From: Geminocystis herdmanii PCC 6308
GTDB lineage: Bacteria > Cyanobacteriota > Cyanobacteriia > Cyanobacteriales > Cyanobacteriaceae
Length of the DNA: 64,000 nt
Assembly (NCBI RefSeq): GCF_000332235.1
Contig: NZ_CM001775.1
Location: 3,706,272 to 3,770,271, forward strand
Direction: 5' to 3'
Each line of letters opens with the position of its first letter. The stretch's first letter is position 1. Below are positions 62,300-64,000 of the stretch, piece after piece. The notes under the pieces are model-generated. The model saw nothing but the letters and a program-made list of their open reading frames with translations, was not told where the DNA came from and did not search any database. A program made the position numbers and the translations under genes.

Positions 62300-64000
62300 A
62301 TGTTCCCACAAACTGATTACCTATTCCCCATTGCCAACTTTTATCAATATCAAATTATTTCCGTTTTGAGTGTAAATTTGATTGATCAACTTTGGTTATT
62401 AATTTGTTCGGGATTAGTATTATTGATGCAAGGCGGTTTTATGTGTCTTGAGTCGGGGTTAACTCGATCGAAAAATAGTATTAATGTAGCGATCAAAAAT
62501 ATAGCAGATTTTGCGGTATCAGTCTTATTATTTTGGACATTTGGCTATGGTTTAATGTTCGGAGTGTCGCAAACGGGTTGGTTTGGCACAAGCAATTTTT
62601 TCTTTTCCTCCTCTAATCAACCATCCATAGCAGTATTTTTCATTTTTCAAGCTATGTTTTGTGGTACAGCCACCACAATTATTTCTGGGGCGGTAGCGGA
62701 AAGATTACAGTTTGGAGCTTATTTAATTATTTCAATACTGGTGTCAGGATTAATTTATCCATTATTTGGTAATTGGGCATGGAATGACAATGGTTGGTTA
62801 AAAGAGATGGGGTTTATTGACTTTGCTGGAAGTACAGTTGTTCATTCGATCGGTGCATGGGTTAGTTTAGGGGCATTAATCGTTATTGGTGCTAGAAACG
62901 GGCGATTTTCTTCTGGAAAAATCAACAAAATTCAAGGCTCAAATTTACCTTTTGCGGTGTTGGGCGCTCTGCTTTTATGGGTAGGGTGGATTGGTTTTAA
63001 TGGTGGTAGCACTTTCGCTTTTAATGAGCAAGTGCCAGATGTGATTCTCCATACGATTCTTTCGGGAGTTGGGGGAATGATTTGCGGTATGATTCTTAGC
63101 TATTTTCAAAATAAACGCATCGAAGTTGAAGAATTAATCAACGGTAGTCTGGCGGGATTAGTGGGAATTACTGCTAGTTGTCATGTGGTTTCTACTCCTG
63201 TGGCTTTAATGATAGGTGTCACCAGTGCAGGAGTCACTAATTTAGTTTCTTTTTATCTGAAAAAATGGGGCATTGATGATGCGGTGGATGCCATTGCAGT
63301 ACATGGAGGGGCAGGGCTTTGGGGTACAATGTGCGTCGGTTTGTTTGGAGATTTAGAGTTACTTAACCTCGCTCATGAAAAAGTCCAGCTCGATCGAACC
63401 TTACAACTTATGGTACAGTCATTAGGAGTAACGGTAGCTTTATTATGGGCTTTTGGAATAACATTTATCTTGCTAACTCTGGTGAATCGTTACTACAGTT
63501 TACGAGTATCTGCCGAAGATGAAGAAATCGGCTTGAATATTTCTGAACATGGAGCAAGTACTGATACTTATGAACTATTCCATGTTATGGATATACAGGC
63601 GAGAAATCAAGATTTAACGTTGCGTGTACCAGTACAACCTTTTACGGAAGTGGGACATATTGCTCACCGTTATAATCAAGTGATGGATGCTTTAGAAGTC
63701 AATCATCGTCAAAATGTAGAGTCTTTGGAAGAACTTTACGCTATCACCGCTACCGCAGTATCTTCCATTGAAAATAATCAGTTTAATCCTGCTGATTTTG
63801 AGGATTTTTGCCATCGCCCCGATGATTTGGGTATTTTAGCTCAAACTTTACAACAAATGTTAGAAATATTAAACCGTCAACAGGAAGAATTGGAAATTAC
63901 CCAACAAAAATTAACCTTAGCAGAAGATAATAAACAACAACTCCTTAAAAAAATTATTACTACTATTTTAGAAACTCGTTTTCCTGAAAATAATACGGAA
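62300..64000 (+). CDS. amt: Ammonium transporter with C-terminal signalling extension (gene leaves the window)
   Basis: The frame runs from ATG 62300 past the window end; 567 residues are visible. Residues about 28-400 are an Amt channel with eleven helices and the twin histidines H182 (GSTVVHSIGA) and H335 (IAVHGGAGLWGTM). From about 405 the protein has a HAMP-like linker (VPVQPFTEVGHIAHRY), then helical coiled-coil sequence. Amt proteins fused to signalling domains (Amt-sensor type) occur in cyanobacteria; the final domain here is not visible. Location is the plasma membrane. It is the last gene. Confidence 0.85.
   Translation, partial: MFPQTDYLFPIANFYQYQIISVLSVNLIDQLWLLICSGLVLLMQGGFMCLESGLTRSKNSINVAIKNIADFAVSVLLFWTFGYGLMFGVSQTGWFGTSNFFFSSSNQPSIAVFFIFQAMFCGTATTIISGAVAERLQFGAYLIISILVSGLIYPLFGNWAWNDNGWLKEMGFIDFAGSTVVHSIGAWVSLGALIVIGARNGRFSSGKINKIQGSNLPFAVLGALLLWVGWIGFNGGSTFAFNEQVPDVILHTILSGVGGMICGMILSYFQNKRIEVEELINGSLAGLVGITASCHVVSTPVALMIGVTSAGVTNLVSFYLKKWGIDDAVDAIAVHGGAGLWGTMCVGLFGDLELLNLAHEKVQLDRTLQLMVQSLGVTVALLWAFGITFILLTLVNRYYSLRVSAEDEEIGLNISEHGASTDTYELFHVMDIQARNQDLTLRVPVQPFTEVGHIAHRYNQVMDALEVNHRQNVESLEELYAITATAVSSIENNQFNPADFEDFCHRPDDLGILAQTLQQMLEILNRQQEELEITQQKLTLAEDNKQQLLKKIITTILETRFPENNTE

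Overview
The window comes from a low-GC unicellular cyanobacterium. The evidence is the light-harvesting photoprotection set (orange carotenoid protein, fluorescence recovery protein, carotenoid ketolase), a Psb32-type thylakoid protein, cytochrome cM, a group 2 sigma factor, ferredoxin-sulfite reductase, a 4-hydroxybenzoate prenyltransferase and very frequent CGATCG (HIP1-like) words. A Geminocystis/Cyanobacterium-type genome is my best guess; that is inference, not a search result. No rRNA, tRNA or CRISPR array was seen.

Layout. 1-6.5 kb: the 3' end of citrate synthase, small membrane proteins, a HAD phosphatase, a VWA protein, and pstS behind a textbook cyanobacterial Pho box, then a DUF2079 membrane protein. 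6.5-8.9 kb: frp and ocp, with crtW divergent from ocp, a photoprotection cluster. 8.9-12 kb: an IS relic, a UDP-GlcNAc 2-epimerase, Psb32 and a toxin-antitoxin relic. 12-16 kb: speA and sir. 16.4-22.5 kb: an accessory island with an unrecognised 200-aa protein, a truncated MoxR-like ATPase, HicB plus a frameshifted HicA, a DUF2201 metallopeptidase/VWA protein, a RelE stub and an 841-aa DnaQ-like exonuclease fused to a P-loop ATPase. Inverted copies of one small mobile-element end bracket the MoxR-to-exonuclease part. 22.5-33 kb: an anti-sigma-type ATPase, polysaccharide export genes (Wza-like, Wzz-like, Wzx-like flippase, GT2), an intact HicAB pair, an HpnP-like radical SAM enzyme and a surface beta-barrel candidate. 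33-43 kb: sigma factor, small proteins, Usp, ubiA-coaX, a GH57 glucanotransferase/amylase, a YefM-YoeB pair, MsrB, an orphan Dnd-associated protein 4 and mobA. 43-48 kb: a three-gene operon headed by a 1137-aa cupin/ABM/DUF4114 protein. 48-64 kb: MITEs, a restriction-modification relic, a subtilase, an ABC permease, mtnC, a Phd-RelE pair, a 3.5-kb segment (CbxX-type AAA, speD, mnmA) between two identical 311-bp direct repeats, HicB with a nonsense-truncated HicA, ispF, cytM, a SpoIID protein, an Rpn-type nuclease and an ammonium transporter with a C-terminal signalling extension that runs off the end.

The most distinctive features are the exonuclease-ATPase island with its mobile boundaries, the decay of HicA toxins next to intact HicB antitoxins in two of three HicAB loci, the exact 311-bp repeat pair, the 206-bp MITE with an 11-bp target duplication, and the multi-domain cupin protein operon. 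Housekeeping genes are mostly scattered, as is usual in cyanobacteria, with little operon structure.
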